From the NCBI GenBank assembly GCA_964383905.1, contig CAYLJO010000158.1, positions 1-15,112 on the forward strand: a stretch of 15,112 nucleotides of DNA. Direction: 5' to 3'. This DNA is from CAYLJO01 sp964383905. GTDB taxonomy: Bacteria; Acidobacteriota; Blastocatellia; Pyrinomonadales; Pyrinomonadaceae. Made by a program: the position numbers and the translations under genes. The notes beneath the pieces are model-generated. The model saw only the letters and a list, made by a program, of their open reading frames with translations. It was not told the origin of the DNA and ran no database searches. Shown piece by piece: positions 5,850 through 12,598 of this stretch. Numbering within the stretch: position 1 is the first letter of the stretch; every line of letters starts with the position of its first letter.

Positions 5850-5967
5850 GTTTATCTACTCCGGATATTGTGGATGGTAACTCACCGCAGAGGACGCGGG
5901 GGAAAATGAGATGATGAAAAGACTGGTATTTAAAAAGATACGATATCTATTCACAGCTTACAATTCA

Positions 5968-6366
5968 CTATTTTTGTTCTTCCGGCGAGGGGGTGTCGTT
6001 TTCTGAGGTGGTGGCGGGCTGTTCGTCTGCGACCCAGGAGACAAAGAGACGCAGCCAGTTTTCTACCGGCTCGCTGATCGAGACGCCGACGCGGGCCGTA
6101 CCGTAGATCGCGGGGGCGACGCGCACGACCATGACTGTGACTTCGATGGGTGTGCCGTCGGGCCGGTGCGCGCGAAGGTACAGCCGCTCGCCTTTGTTCA
6201 CTTTTTGATTGAGATGAAAGAGAGCGCCGTTGGTCGAGATGTCGTCCGTTTCCGTCGGCTCGCTCCACGCGGCCCCGTCCTCCGCCCGCCCCGAGATGAC
6301 GATGGGCAGGCGCAGGGCCATACGCAACGCGAAGCGTCTCTCTTCGTTGTTGACCGGTGTGCTCAT
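5968..6366 (-). CDS. PilZ domain protein, putative c-di-GMP receptor
   Basis: A 132-aa single-domain protein. The PilZ c-di-GMP-binding signature is complete: R11-x3-R15 in ERRFALRMALRL, and D42-x-S-x2-G47 in TDDISTNGALF, followed by the beta-barrel strands up to about residue 110. A Ser/Thr/Glu-rich tail (PATTSENDTPSPEEQK) looks disordered. No output domain is fused, so it would act by binding a partner. It sits between the dehydrogenase (61 bp upstream) and the hydratase on the same strand, an unexpected place for a c-di-GMP effector. A REC-GGDEF diguanylate cyclase is encoded about 3.3 kb away. Start ATG at 6366 is the first plausible one before the Arg motif. Confidence 0.88.
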   Translation of the reverse strand: MSTPVNNEERRFALRMALRLPIVISGRAEDGAAWSEPTETDDISTNGALFHLNQKVNKGERLYLRAHRPDGTPIEVTVMVVRVAPAIYGTARVGVSISEPVENWLRLFVSWVADEQPATTSENDTPSPEEQK

Positions 6367-6427
6367 AAGGTTCGACCAGGGCAGTTAGAAAGCGCGTCGG
6401 CCGCAATATGCGCGGGGTGGCACCAGG

Positions 6428-7354
6428 CTACGCAAGCGGCACGCGCGCGCGCCGCACATCCTCCTGCTCATCATCCCATTTATAAAAACCCTCACCGCTC
6501 TTTTTACCCAGCTTCCCTTCACCGACCATGCGGCGTAAGATCTCCGGCGGGCGAAAACTCTCTGTCGCGAGCGACCGGTGCAAATACTCGGCGATGTGGA
6601 GGCGCACGTCGAGACCAACGAGGTCGGTCAGTCGTAGTGGCCCGACGGGATGGTTATAACCCAATTCCATCGCCGTATCGATATCTTTGGCGCTGGCGAC
6701 ACCCTGTTCCAGCATTCGCATGGCTTCGAGTCCGAGCACAAGCCCCAGGCGGCTCGAGGCAAAGCCCGGCACGTCGCGGACGGTGATCGGCTCTTTTTTC
6801 ATCTGGCGAGCGACTTCATGCACCGTCTCAACCGTCTCGCCGCCGGTTTCGTTCCCGACAACAATCTCTACGAGACGCATAATATGAACAGGGTTGAAGA
6901 AATGCATGCCGATCACCCGCTCAGGCCGCTCGGAAGAGCGCGCGATCTCCGTGATCGAGAGCGATGACGTGTTGGTCGCAAAAATGAAGGGGCGTTGCGC
7001 GTGAGCTTCGATCTCACGCAGCGTCCGCTGTTTCAGCTCCATAACTTCCGGCACCGCTTCGATGACAAAGTCGGCATGGCAGGCTTCGGAAAGGTGGACG
7101 GTGCCGCGGATGTGCTGGAGCGTCCGGTCGCGGTCATCTTCCGTGATCTTGCCGCGCTCAATCCCTTTAGCCAGATTGCGTTCGATGGCCTGAACCCCGC
7201 GCGCGAGTGATTCATGATCAACGTCGCGCAGGAGGACACGGTAGCCCGCGGCAGCGGCCACTTGTGCAATGCCATGTCCCATTGTGCCTGCACCGAGCAC
7301 GGCAATAATTTCAGGCGGGTGCGAGGCGTGCTTAATACTCTGCGTTCTGCTCAA
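6428..7354 (-). CDS. 3-hydroxyacyl-CoA (3-hydroxybutyryl-CoA) dehydrogenase
   Basis: NAD(P)-dependent oxidation of 3-hydroxyacyl-CoA to 3-ketoacyl-CoA, or the reverse, in the cytosol. The N-terminal Rossmann fold has IIAVLGAGTMGHGIAQ (Gly loop at 21-26). NTSSLSITEIA (128-138) and MHFFNPVHIMRLVEIV (150-165) hold the catalytic His151, Asn154 and Glu163 region. DVPGFASSRLG opens the C-terminal dimerisation domain. The 308-aa length from TTG 7354 is slightly above the usual 280-290. I chose this TTG because AGGGAG lies 4-5 nt upstream and the predicted protein then has only a short leader before the nucleotide-binding fold; an ATG at 7429 would add 25 unconserved residues. It is first in a minus-strand cluster with pilZ and the hydratase. 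Whether it works in degradation, butanoate or PHB metabolism is not decidable here. Confidence 0.92.
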   Translation of the reverse strand: MSRTQSIKHASHPPEIIAVLGAGTMGHGIAQVAAAAGYRVLLRDVDHESLARGVQAIERNLAKGIERGKITEDDRDRTLQHIRGTVHLSEACHADFVIEAVPEVMELKQRTLREIEAHAQRPFIFATNTSSLSITEIARSSERPERVIGMHFFNPVHIMRLVEIVVGNETGGETVETVHEVARQMKKEPITVRDVPGFASSRLGLVLGLEAMRMLEQGVASAKDIDTAMELGYNHPVGPLRLTDLVGLDVRLHIAEYLHRSLATESFRPPEILRRMVGEGKLGKKSGEGFYKWDDEQEDVRRARVPLA

Positions 7355-7539
7355 AGCGCTCCCTGAACAGTTAGATTTTCGCCGGACTATGCGCTTACAA
7401 TCAAGGGCGGAAGCCTCCCCCCCTCTCATCGCTCCAGACTAGCTCTTACTCTGATGAGCGCGCGGGTGATTAAAGCTTGGCCCCTAATCACCTGATAGTA
7501 GAGGGTTTTGGAATTTCCGGCAACCTGCATGGGCTTAGG

Positions 7540-7569
7540 TTCGACTACTTCTACAAGAGTAGTTATACT
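7540..7569 (+). promoter_or_regulatory. Possible promoter with inverted repeat upstream of thioredoxin reductase
   Basis: TATACT (7564-7569) is a good -10 box, with a weak -35 TTCGAC at 7540-7545 (spacer 18). An inverted repeat, ACTACT-N8-AGTAGT (7544-7563), fills the spacer exactly, so a regulator bound there would block RNA polymerase. The divergent dehydrogenase gene starts about 190 bp away, and the rest of the 7355-7658 gap shows no other structure. Confidence 0.35.
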
Positions 7570-7658
7570 ATACGCGCAACTGAAAAGGCTATAGTGGCCG
7601 CGTGCAGGATTGGTAAAAATTGGCTGCGCGGGAGATGAAGGGAGACGGATCAACCTTA

Positions 7659-8744
7659 ATGATGAAAGACACGCTCCACAGGTCTGTGGTAATCCTCGGT
7701 TCAGGCCCGGCCGGCCTCACGGCGGCGATCTATGCGGCGCGCGCCGACCTTCACCCGCTCGTGATCGAAGGGCCGCAGCCCGGCGGACAGTTGATGATCA
7801 CGACGGATGTCGAGAACTACCCGGGCTTCTCGAAAGGCATTCAGGGGCCTGAGCTGATGGAGGAGTTTCGCGAGCAGGCCCGCCGCTTCGGCACCGAATT
7901 TCTCGTCACCTGGATCAAAGAGGTGGATTTAAGCCACCGGCCCTTCACCATCCGGACGGACGAGCACATGATTAAGGCGGAAACGGTCATCATCGCGACC
8001 GGCGCGTCGGCCAAGTGGCTGGGGATTCCGGGCGAGGCCCCCGCGCCGCAGGGGCTGGGCGGTCACGGCGTTTCGGCCTGCGCTACCTGTGACGGATTTT
8101 TCTTTAAGGGCAAACCGATTGTGGTCGTCGGCGGCGGCGACACCGCGATGGAAGAGGCAACGTTTCTCACGCGCTACGCTTCGCGGGTGACGGTGATCCA
8201 TCGCCGCGACACGTTGCGCGCCTCGAAGATCATGCAGGAGAAGGCTTTCAAGAACGATAAGATTGATTTCATCTGGAATACGACGACCGAGGAGATCTTA
8301 GGCACACCGCAGACAGGCGTCAGCGGCGTGCGGTTGAGAAATGTGGAAACGAATGAAGAGTATGTCTTCCCGTGCGAAGGCGTGTTCGTCGCGATCGGGC
8401 ACAAACCCAACACCGACCTCTTCAAGGGCCAACTGGAGATGGACGAGGTCGGATATCTCAAGACTTCCGGTCGTTCAATGTCAACTAATATTCCCGGGGT
8501 CTTCGCCTGTGGCGACGCACAGGACTCCTTCTACCGCCAGGCAGTCACGGCCGCCGGGACCGGCTGCATGGCTGCCATCGACGCCGAGCGCTTCCTCGAC
8601 GACCTCCCGGTCCCGGTTCTGACCGGCGAAGAGGTCACAATGGAAGGCGAGCGCGTGACCGCCGATCATGAAAAGATCATCCTGCCCGACGGCGAAGTGA
8701 TCTCCAACATAGTAGAGGAAGTGGATTCGGCTCACGGAGATTAG
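7659..8744 (+). CDS. trxB: Thioredoxin-disulfide reductase with C-terminal extension
   Basis: NADPH-dependent FAD flavoenzyme that reduces thioredoxin. VVILGSGPAGLTAAIYAARA (10-29) binds FAD. The redox-active pair is C141-A-T-C144 in SACATCDGFFF. VVVGGGDTAMEEA (156-167) and HRRDTLRA form the NADPH site. GDAQDSFYRQAVTAAGTGCMAA closes the FAD domain. About 361 aa from ATG 7659 is longer than the usual 310-325, because some 45 residues follow the normal end (LPVPVLTGEEVTMEGERV onward), acidic and ending in SAHGD. The start is chosen among in-frame TTG 7620, ATG 7635 and ATG 7659. The last leaves the normal short lead to the FAD motif and has GGGAG about 14 nt upstream, a little far. It converges with an HxlR regulator gene 11 bp beyond its stop. 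Confidence 0.93.
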   Translation: MMKDTLHRSVVILGSGPAGLTAAIYAARADLHPLVIEGPQPGGQLMITTDVENYPGFSKGIQGPELMEEFREQARRFGTEFLVTWIKEVDLSHRPFTIRTDEHMIKAETVIIATGASAKWLGIPGEAPAPQGLGGHGVSACATCDGFFFKGKPIVVVGGGDTAMEEATFLTRYASRVTVIHRRDTLRASKIMQEKAFKNDKIDFIWNTTTEEILGTPQTGVSGVRLRNVETNEEYVFPCEGVFVAIGHKPNTDLFKGQLEMDEVGYLKTSGRSMSTNIPGVFACGDAQDSFYRQAVTAAGTGCMAAIDAERFLDDLPVPVLTGEEVTMEGERVTADHEKIILPDGEVISNIVEEVDSAHGD

Positions 8745-8757
8745 GGAGGGCCGAATC
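8724..8757. terminator. Symmetrical hairpin across the trxB/hxlR convergent junction
   Basis: GATTCGGC (8724-8731) pairs with GCCGAATC (8750-8757), an 8-bp perfect stem that spans both stop codons (trxB at 8742-8744, hxlR at 8756-8758). No T-run follows on either strand, so if it terminates transcription it is a weak or factor-assisted bidirectional signal. The 11-bp gap between the genes leaves little other room for a terminator. Confidence 0.35.
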
Positions 8758-9199
8758 ACAACAACACGATCGGATCATCCTGGCCGCGGCTTGAAGGAGG
8801 GTTAAGGGGATGTGGGTGCCGCCTGCCGCTGTGCGGGCAGGCTTCACAGTAGGAGCCGGCGCGCTCCATGCGATCCCGGCAGTCGTTGCAGTCGAGGGTC
8901 TCGCCCAACTCTCTGAGGGCGTCAAGAAGGGGGAGCAAGAGGTGTCCACGCTTTGTCAAAACGTATTCGACGTGCGGCGGGCTGCCCCCGTAATCCCGTC
9001 GCTCAATAAGATCATCATGCTCCATGTCGCGTAGGCGGCCGACCAGTGTGCGGCTACTGATCGGGTGGAGAGCCACCAGAAGTTCCGTCGTGCGTTTGGC
9101 GCCGTGCGCGAGGTCGCGCACCACGAGCATCGTCCATTTATCGCCGACCAGCTGTAGAGCTCCCGCTACCGGGCACCCGTCACCTTCGCGTCGTCGCAC
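8756..9199 (-). CDS. HxlR family transcriptional regulator with C-terminal double CxxC
   Basis: A 147-aa winged-helix regulator of the HxlR (MarR-related) family. The signature is clear: GCPVAGALQLVGDKWTMLVV with the conserved Cys9, then ISSRTLVGRLRDMEHDDLIERR as the DNA-reading helix and SPPHVEYVLTKRG as the wing. The family includes repressors that sense quinones, aldehydes or hypochlorite through the N-terminal Cys. Unusually, residues 104-121 add Cys104-x2-Cys107-x10-Cys118-x2-Cys121, a zinc-ribbon-like or second redox site, followed by a His/Pro-rich tail. Start GTG 9199 has a perfect AAGGAGG 8 nt upstream. The gene points toward trxB, and a perfect palindrome lies about 64 bp upstream. 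Family is certain; ligand and targets are unknown. Confidence 0.92.
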   Translation of the reverse strand: MRRREGDGCPVAGALQLVGDKWTMLVVRDLAHGAKRTTELLVALHPISSRTLVGRLRDMEHDDLIERRDYGGSPPHVEYVLTKRGHLLLPLLDALRELGETLDCNDCRDRMERAGSYCEACPHSGRRHPHPLNPPSSRGQDDPIVLL

Positions 9200-9262
9200 G
9201 GCCCTCGCCTCCTTAAGTCTTCAATGGTGGCAAAGCTTATCACAAAGATGGATTGCGGCTGC

Positions 9263-9276
9263 GAACAAATTTGTTC
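9263..9276. promoter_or_regulatory. Perfect 14-bp palindrome, putative HxlR operator
   Basis: GAACAAATTTGTTC is an exact inverted repeat 64 bp before the hxlR start codon. On the minus strand a possible promoter overlaps it: TTCGCA, 17 bp, then TGATAA. A site over the -35 would suit autorepression by the HxlR dimer. The ACAAAT/ATTTGT core is AT-rich within GC-rich DNA, which supports a selected site. Confidence 0.5.
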
Positions 9277-9289
9277 TAAGATGCTCGTA

Positions 9290-9679
9290 ACGCGGGGCCG
9301 CGCGCCTCGATCAATCCTGACGCCCGGAGATTGACCCTCGTGGGGCATAGGGCGCGCATATCTCCTGCTCACGCTGTGGTTTAAGGATTTTGCTCTGATC
9401 ACAGACGCATCGCCTTGCAGGCATCTTTACGCGCCCCGTTGTCATCGCAATAGTAGAATCCCGGGTGAACCCGCGCCGCCCGGGCGCGAGCGTAGCGAAT
9501 CAAGCTGCCGGAAGAGAACTTGCCCCTGCCAGAGCAGTATAAAACAGAACTCATGTCGGCCATCTCAACCGAGCTGCGTACACCGCCCGAAGCACCCGGA
9601 GCAGACGTTTGAAACAATGAAGTATGAGCGCTGAACGAGAGAACCTGATTTTATTCCGCGTTCACCCTTTTTATAACTC
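9290..9679. other. Intergenic stretch of about 390 bp
   Basis: No supported gene. A 72-codon minus-strand frame (9399-9617) lacks a ribosome binding site, starts at TTG, has an Arg/Ala-rich middle and matches nothing I recognise. A GC-rich palindromic patch lies near 9474-9490 (CGCCGCCCGGGCGCG). The right end should contain the promoter of the diguanylate cyclase gene. Confidence 0.4.
9672..9677 (+). promoter_or_regulatory. Possible -10 box directly before the cyclase start codon
   Basis: TATAAC ends 2 nt before ATG 9680 and no ribosome binding site is present. If it is the -10 element, transcription would begin at or next to the A of ATG, giving a leaderless mRNA. The -35 region is unconvincing. 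Confidence 0.3.
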
Positions 9680-10645
9680 ATGGCCGGTAATTCGACGGAA
9701 GAAAAATCACTGACCATCCTGGTGGTTGACGACGAGCCGGTCAACCGTTCGTTGATCCGCCGTCGTCTGGAGAGGGCGGGCTACCGGGTTCTCACGGCGA
9801 AGAATGGCCGCGAGGCGGTGGAGACGGCGCTGGACGCGCTGCCGGACCTGGTGCTTCTGGATGTGATGATGCCCGTGATGGACGGGCTGGAGGCGTGCCG
9901 CCTGATGAAAGCCGAAGAGGCGACGCGAGATATTCCCATCATCTTCCTGTCGGCGCGCGACGAGACTGACTTGAAAGTCAACGGCCTGAGCCTCGGCGCG
10001 AATGACTACATCAGCAAACCTTTCAAGGCCGAAGAACTTCTGGCGCGCGTGCGCGTCGCCATGCGGTTGAAGCAGGAGCACGACCAATTGCGCACCCGTG
10101 TTGAAGAGGAGCGAGCGCATGCCGAGATCGCACAGGAGCGGGCGATGACGGATGCCCTGACGGGGCTACTCAACCGCTACGGGCTGCAGCACGCACTGGC
10201 GCGCGAACACGCCGAAGCACGCCGCTACGATCGCGCTCTCTCCTGCCTAATGATTGATTTAGACAACTTCAAAGTGATCAACGACACATACGGTCACGCC
10301 GCCGGGGACGCGACACTGATGCAGATCGCCAGCGTCCTGACCGAGGCCGTGCGCCATTCTGACACCGTCTTTCGCCACGGCGGCGAAGAGTTTCTGGTGC
10401 TGCTGCCCGAAACAGACCTGGAAGGCGCGTTTGCTCTGGCGGAGAAGATTCGGAAGGAGGCGGCCTCGCGTTTATACGGCGACGGCAAGCGAGACTTTAA
10501 TCTGACACTGAGCGTCGGCGCGGCCGAGCTGGCCCGTGATGAATCCGGCAATGACATGATCGCGCGCGCCGATATGGCCCTTTACGAGGCGAAGGGACGG
10601 GGCCGCAACCGCGTTGAAAAAGCGGTGATTAATAATGGTGGGTGA
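9680..10645 (+). CDS. Response regulator diguanylate cyclase (REC-GGDEF)
   Basis: A 321-aa soluble protein that makes c-di-GMP from two GTP under phosphorelay control. The REC domain (about 10-130) has Asp17/Asp18, the phosphoacceptor Asp61 in LVLLDVMMP and Lys113 in YISKPF. A short coiled coil (KQEHDQLRTRVEEERAHAEI, 131-150) links to the GGDEF domain (about 155-315) with DALTGLLNR, MIDLDNFKVINDTYGH and GGEEF at 234-238. The inhibitory I-site RHSD (225-228) sits at the correct five-residue distance, so product inhibition is expected. This is the PleD/WspR-like layout with a single REC. No cognate kinase is adjacent. ATG 9680 has no Shine-Dalgarno, but TATAAC lies 3 bp upstream, hinting at leaderless translation. 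The PilZ protein at 5968-6366 is a candidate receptor. Confidence 0.95.
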   Translation: MAGNSTEEKSLTILVVDDEPVNRSLIRRRLERAGYRVLTAKNGREAVETALDALPDLVLLDVMMPVMDGLEACRLMKAEEATRDIPIIFLSARDETDLKVNGLSLGANDYISKPFKAEELLARVRVAMRLKQEHDQLRTRVEEERAHAEIAQERAMTDALTGLLNRYGLQHALAREHAEARRYDRALSCLMIDLDNFKVINDTYGHAAGDATLMQIASVLTEAVRHSDTVFRHGGEEFLVLLPETDLEGAFALAEKIRKEAASRLYGDGKRDFNLTLSVGAAELARDESGNDMIARADMALYEAKGRGRNRVEKAVINNGG

Positions 10646-10658
10646 AAGCAAGGGCGTT

Positions 10659-10700
10659 CACCGCAGGGGACGCCGCAGGAAAAGCAGAGAAAACAAAGAA
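10659..10700. repeat. Decayed CCGCAG(A)G repeat tract between convergent genes
   Basis: ACCGCAGGGGACGCCGCAGG followed by AAAAGCAGAG is related to the tract at 2119-2163 and to ACCGCAGAGGACGC at 5884-5897. It fills the gap between the cyclase gene and the convergent ABC permease gene. A 5-bp stem, GGCGT/ACGCC, can form at its left side. It may serve as a terminator region. Confidence 0.4.
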
Positions 10701-10709
10701 GAAGCAGAT

Positions 10710-11477
10710 TCAATCGAGGGCACGGCGTTCAAACTGTCGCAGCCCTAAAAGGGTGAAGAGCGCACAGAAGCCCAGCAAACCACCAAAGATCAACCACAGC
10801 GGCATATGCGGCAACTGCGAGGTCAAGGCCGCCCGGAAGCCCTCGCTGGCATAAACTAACGGGTTGACCAGCACCAGCTTCTGGAACCACGGGATAACCC
10901 GCAGGGCTGCCCACGGGTAGTATGCACAGCCGAAGAAGATCATTGGCCCAAGGAGCACGTTAAAGATGAGGCCAACCTGCTGCGGCTCGGCGATCGTTCC
11001 GATCACCATCCCGAAAGCGGCAAACAACCAACTCGTCAGCAGGGCAATACAAATAAGCAGAAAAGAGTGATGAAACTGCAGGCTCAGCCCGGCACCCATG
11101 ATCAGCCATGCGAGCGGCAAGACAAACAGCCCGGCGACGACAGCCTGAATAGTGCCCATCAGGATTTTCTCAAGGGCTACGCTCTTGATGCTGATCGGCG
11201 CCAGTAGTCTGTCTTCGATCTCTTTCGTCCATCCGAACTCGATGACAAGGGGGAGGGCGACCGCCTGCATGCCCGACAAGGTCATACTCAAGGCCAGGAT
11301 GCCGGGCAACAGGAGATTGGTATAGTCTTGCGCGACAAGACCCTGTCGCGGCATGACGTAGCCGAAGATAAAAGTGAAAAGAAGCGGCTGCAAGCCCACG
11401 CGCAAAAAGAAAGATTTAATCTCGCGCCGGGCCCCACGGAGGTCACGATGGAGGAGGGCCAGCATGGTACTGTTCAT
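10710..11477 (-). CDS. ABC-2 type transporter permease
   Basis: A 255-aa integral membrane protein with six hydrophobic segments (about 27-42, 55-80, 103-128, 136-162, 168-187 and 227-246), the standard ABC-2 permease topology. The signature NPLVYASEGFRAAL (205-218) precedes the last helix, as in DrrB/NodJ-type permeases. It would dimerise and pair with the ATPase encoded 21 bp upstream on the same strand to export a hydrophobic compound, drug or glycan. Substrate cannot be inferred. ATG 11477 is preceded by GAGG about 4 nt upstream. It converges with the diguanylate cyclase gene across a repeat tract. Confidence 0.93.
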   Translation of the reverse strand: MNSTMLALLHRDLRGARREIKSFFLRVGLQPLLFTFIFGYVMPRQGLVAQDYTNLLLPGILALSMTLSGMQAVALPLVIEFGWTKEIEDRLLAPISIKSVALEKILMGTIQAVVAGLFVLPLAWLIMGAGLSLQFHHSFLLICIALLTSWLFAAFGMVIGTIAEPQQVGLIFNVLLGPMIFFGCAYYPWAALRVIPWFQKLVLVNPLVYASEGFRAALTSQLPHMPLWLIFGGLLGFCALFTLLGLRQFERRALD

Positions 11478-11498
11478 AGAGCCTCTTCAGCGTTGTCG

Positions 11499-12473
11499 CT
11501 ACTGTCGCAAGCTGCGCCCGGTAAGATGCAGGAAAAGATTCTCCAAGCTTGGCTCGGCGACGTGTGCGTTAGTTACCTCTATCCCTTGCTCGCTGGCCAG
11601 ACGCATCGCATGAGCCAGCAGACCTTCGGTTTTATCCGCGTATAACCGGATCAGCCCGTCGAGCGCGTTTACCTCAACCACCCCCGGCAGATGGCGCAAT
11701 GCTGTGGTCAGAGAAGAATGCTGGCCGTTTCCAGAGTGTACCTGCAATTCGATCAGGTAGCCTCCGGGAACACTCTGCTTGAGGTTGGCGGGTGCGTCGA
11801 TGGCGAGCAGCTTGCCCTTGTCCATAATCGCAACGCGGCGGCAGAGATGATCAGCTTCTTCCATGTAGTGTGTTGTGAGGAAGATCGTTTGCCCTTTCGC
11901 ATTCAACTCGAGGAGCAAATCCCACAGCGCGCGGCGCGACTGCGGGTCAAGGCCGGTGGTGGGCTCGTCCAGAAACAGAATCGCCGGGTCGTGCATCAGG
12001 GCGCGCGCGATTTTTAATCGTTGCGCCATGCCTCCTGAATAGCCATTGATCTTCTCGTCAGCGCGCTCGGTCAGCTCGAAGCGGGCGAGCAGCTCCTGCG
12101 CGCGCTTCTCTCGCACCGGCCGGGAGATACCGAAGTATTCGGCGTGAAACAACAGGTTTTCACGCCCCGTCAAACTACGGTCGAGGTTGTTGACCTGTGG
12201 CACCACCCCTATTCGTCTCTTAACCGCCACCGGATCACGCGCCACGTCGATACCATCAACCAGAGCGAGCCCGCCGGACGGGCGTACTCGCGTGGTCAAG
12301 ATCCCGATCGTTGTCGTTTTGCCCGCGCCGTTGGGCCCCAGCAAACCGAAGAACTCCCCCCGCGCGACCTCCAGCGTAATGCCATCAACAGCCTTGACTC
12401 CGGCCGTGCGGCGATCACTCTTCTTCGGTTTATAAAGTTTTTGAAGATCCTTAACGGCAATAACAGTTTCCAC
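11499..12473 (-). CDS. ABC transporter ATP-binding protein (DrrA/CcmA-like)
   Basis: A 324-aa cytoplasmic ATPase of the daunorubicin-resistance/ABC-2 export type. Walker A is GPNGAGKT (46-53), the signature loop YSGGMAQRL (145-153), Walker B ILFLDE (165-170), the D-loop GLDPQ, and the switch His202 is in TTHYMEEA. The C-terminal about 90 residues (GGYLIELQVH onward) form the regulatory domain typical of DrrA-like subunits. The start is GTG 12473 with GAGGTG about 9 nt upstream; that site lies right next to a large hairpin in the leader. It forms an operon with the permease downstream. All catalytic motifs are intact. Substrate unknown. Confidence 0.95.
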   Translation of the reverse strand: METVIAVKDLQKLYKPKKSDRRTAGVKAVDGITLEVARGEFFGLLGPNGAGKTTTIGILTTRVRPSGGLALVDGIDVARDPVAVKRRIGVVPQVNNLDRSLTGRENLLFHAEYFGISRPVREKRAQELLARFELTERADEKINGYSGGMAQRLKIARALMHDPAILFLDEPTTGLDPQSRRALWDLLLELNAKGQTIFLTTHYMEEADHLCRRVAIMDKGKLLAIDAPANLKQSVPGGYLIELQVHSGNGQHSSLTTALRHLPGVVEVNALDGLIRLYADKTEGLLAHAMRLASEQGIEVTNAHVAEPSLENLFLHLTGRSLRQ

Positions 12474-12486
12474 CTATTTTTCACCT

Positions 12487-12566
12487 CAGAGCCCGGTGAA
12501 CTCCAGTCTTTAGCGGTCAGCCATCACCTGACTAAAGATACCGCTAATCTCACAACCGGGGCTCTG
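12487..12566 (-). promoter_or_regulatory. Structured leader with alternative hairpins before the ABC exporter genes
   Basis: An outer stem pairs CAGAGCCCGGT (12487-12497) with ACCGGGGCTCTG (12555-12566), 11 bp with one bulge. Inside, two stems compete for the same TAG: TAGCGGT/ACCGCTA (12511-12517 with 12540-12546) and TCTTTAG/CTAAAGA (12507-12513 with 12532-12538). The second stem stacks next to GTCAG-CCATCAC-CTGAC (12516-12532). On the transcribed strand the outer 3' arm ends directly at the AGGTG ribosome binding site of the ATPase gene. This suggests a switchable leader or attenuator; a palindromic mobile element is the alternative. Confidence 0.5.
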
Positions 12567-12598
12567 ATCATAGCAAAGTGGTGTAGGCCGAGAGTAGC

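Noticed and set aside
6166..6786. 206-codon plus-strand open frame
   Set aside because: Runs antisense across pilZ and the dehydrogenase gene. High-GC shadow frame with no recognisable motif.
9263..9276. LexA (SOS) box reading of GAACAAATTTGTTC
   Set aside because: The spacer is 6 rather than 4 and the adjacent gene is not an SOS gene. Kept as a putative HxlR operator.
9399..9617. 72-codon minus-strand frame (…FYYCDDNGARKDACKAMRL)
   Set aside because: TTG start without ribosome binding site and no recognised family. Could be a gene remnant, but not supportable.
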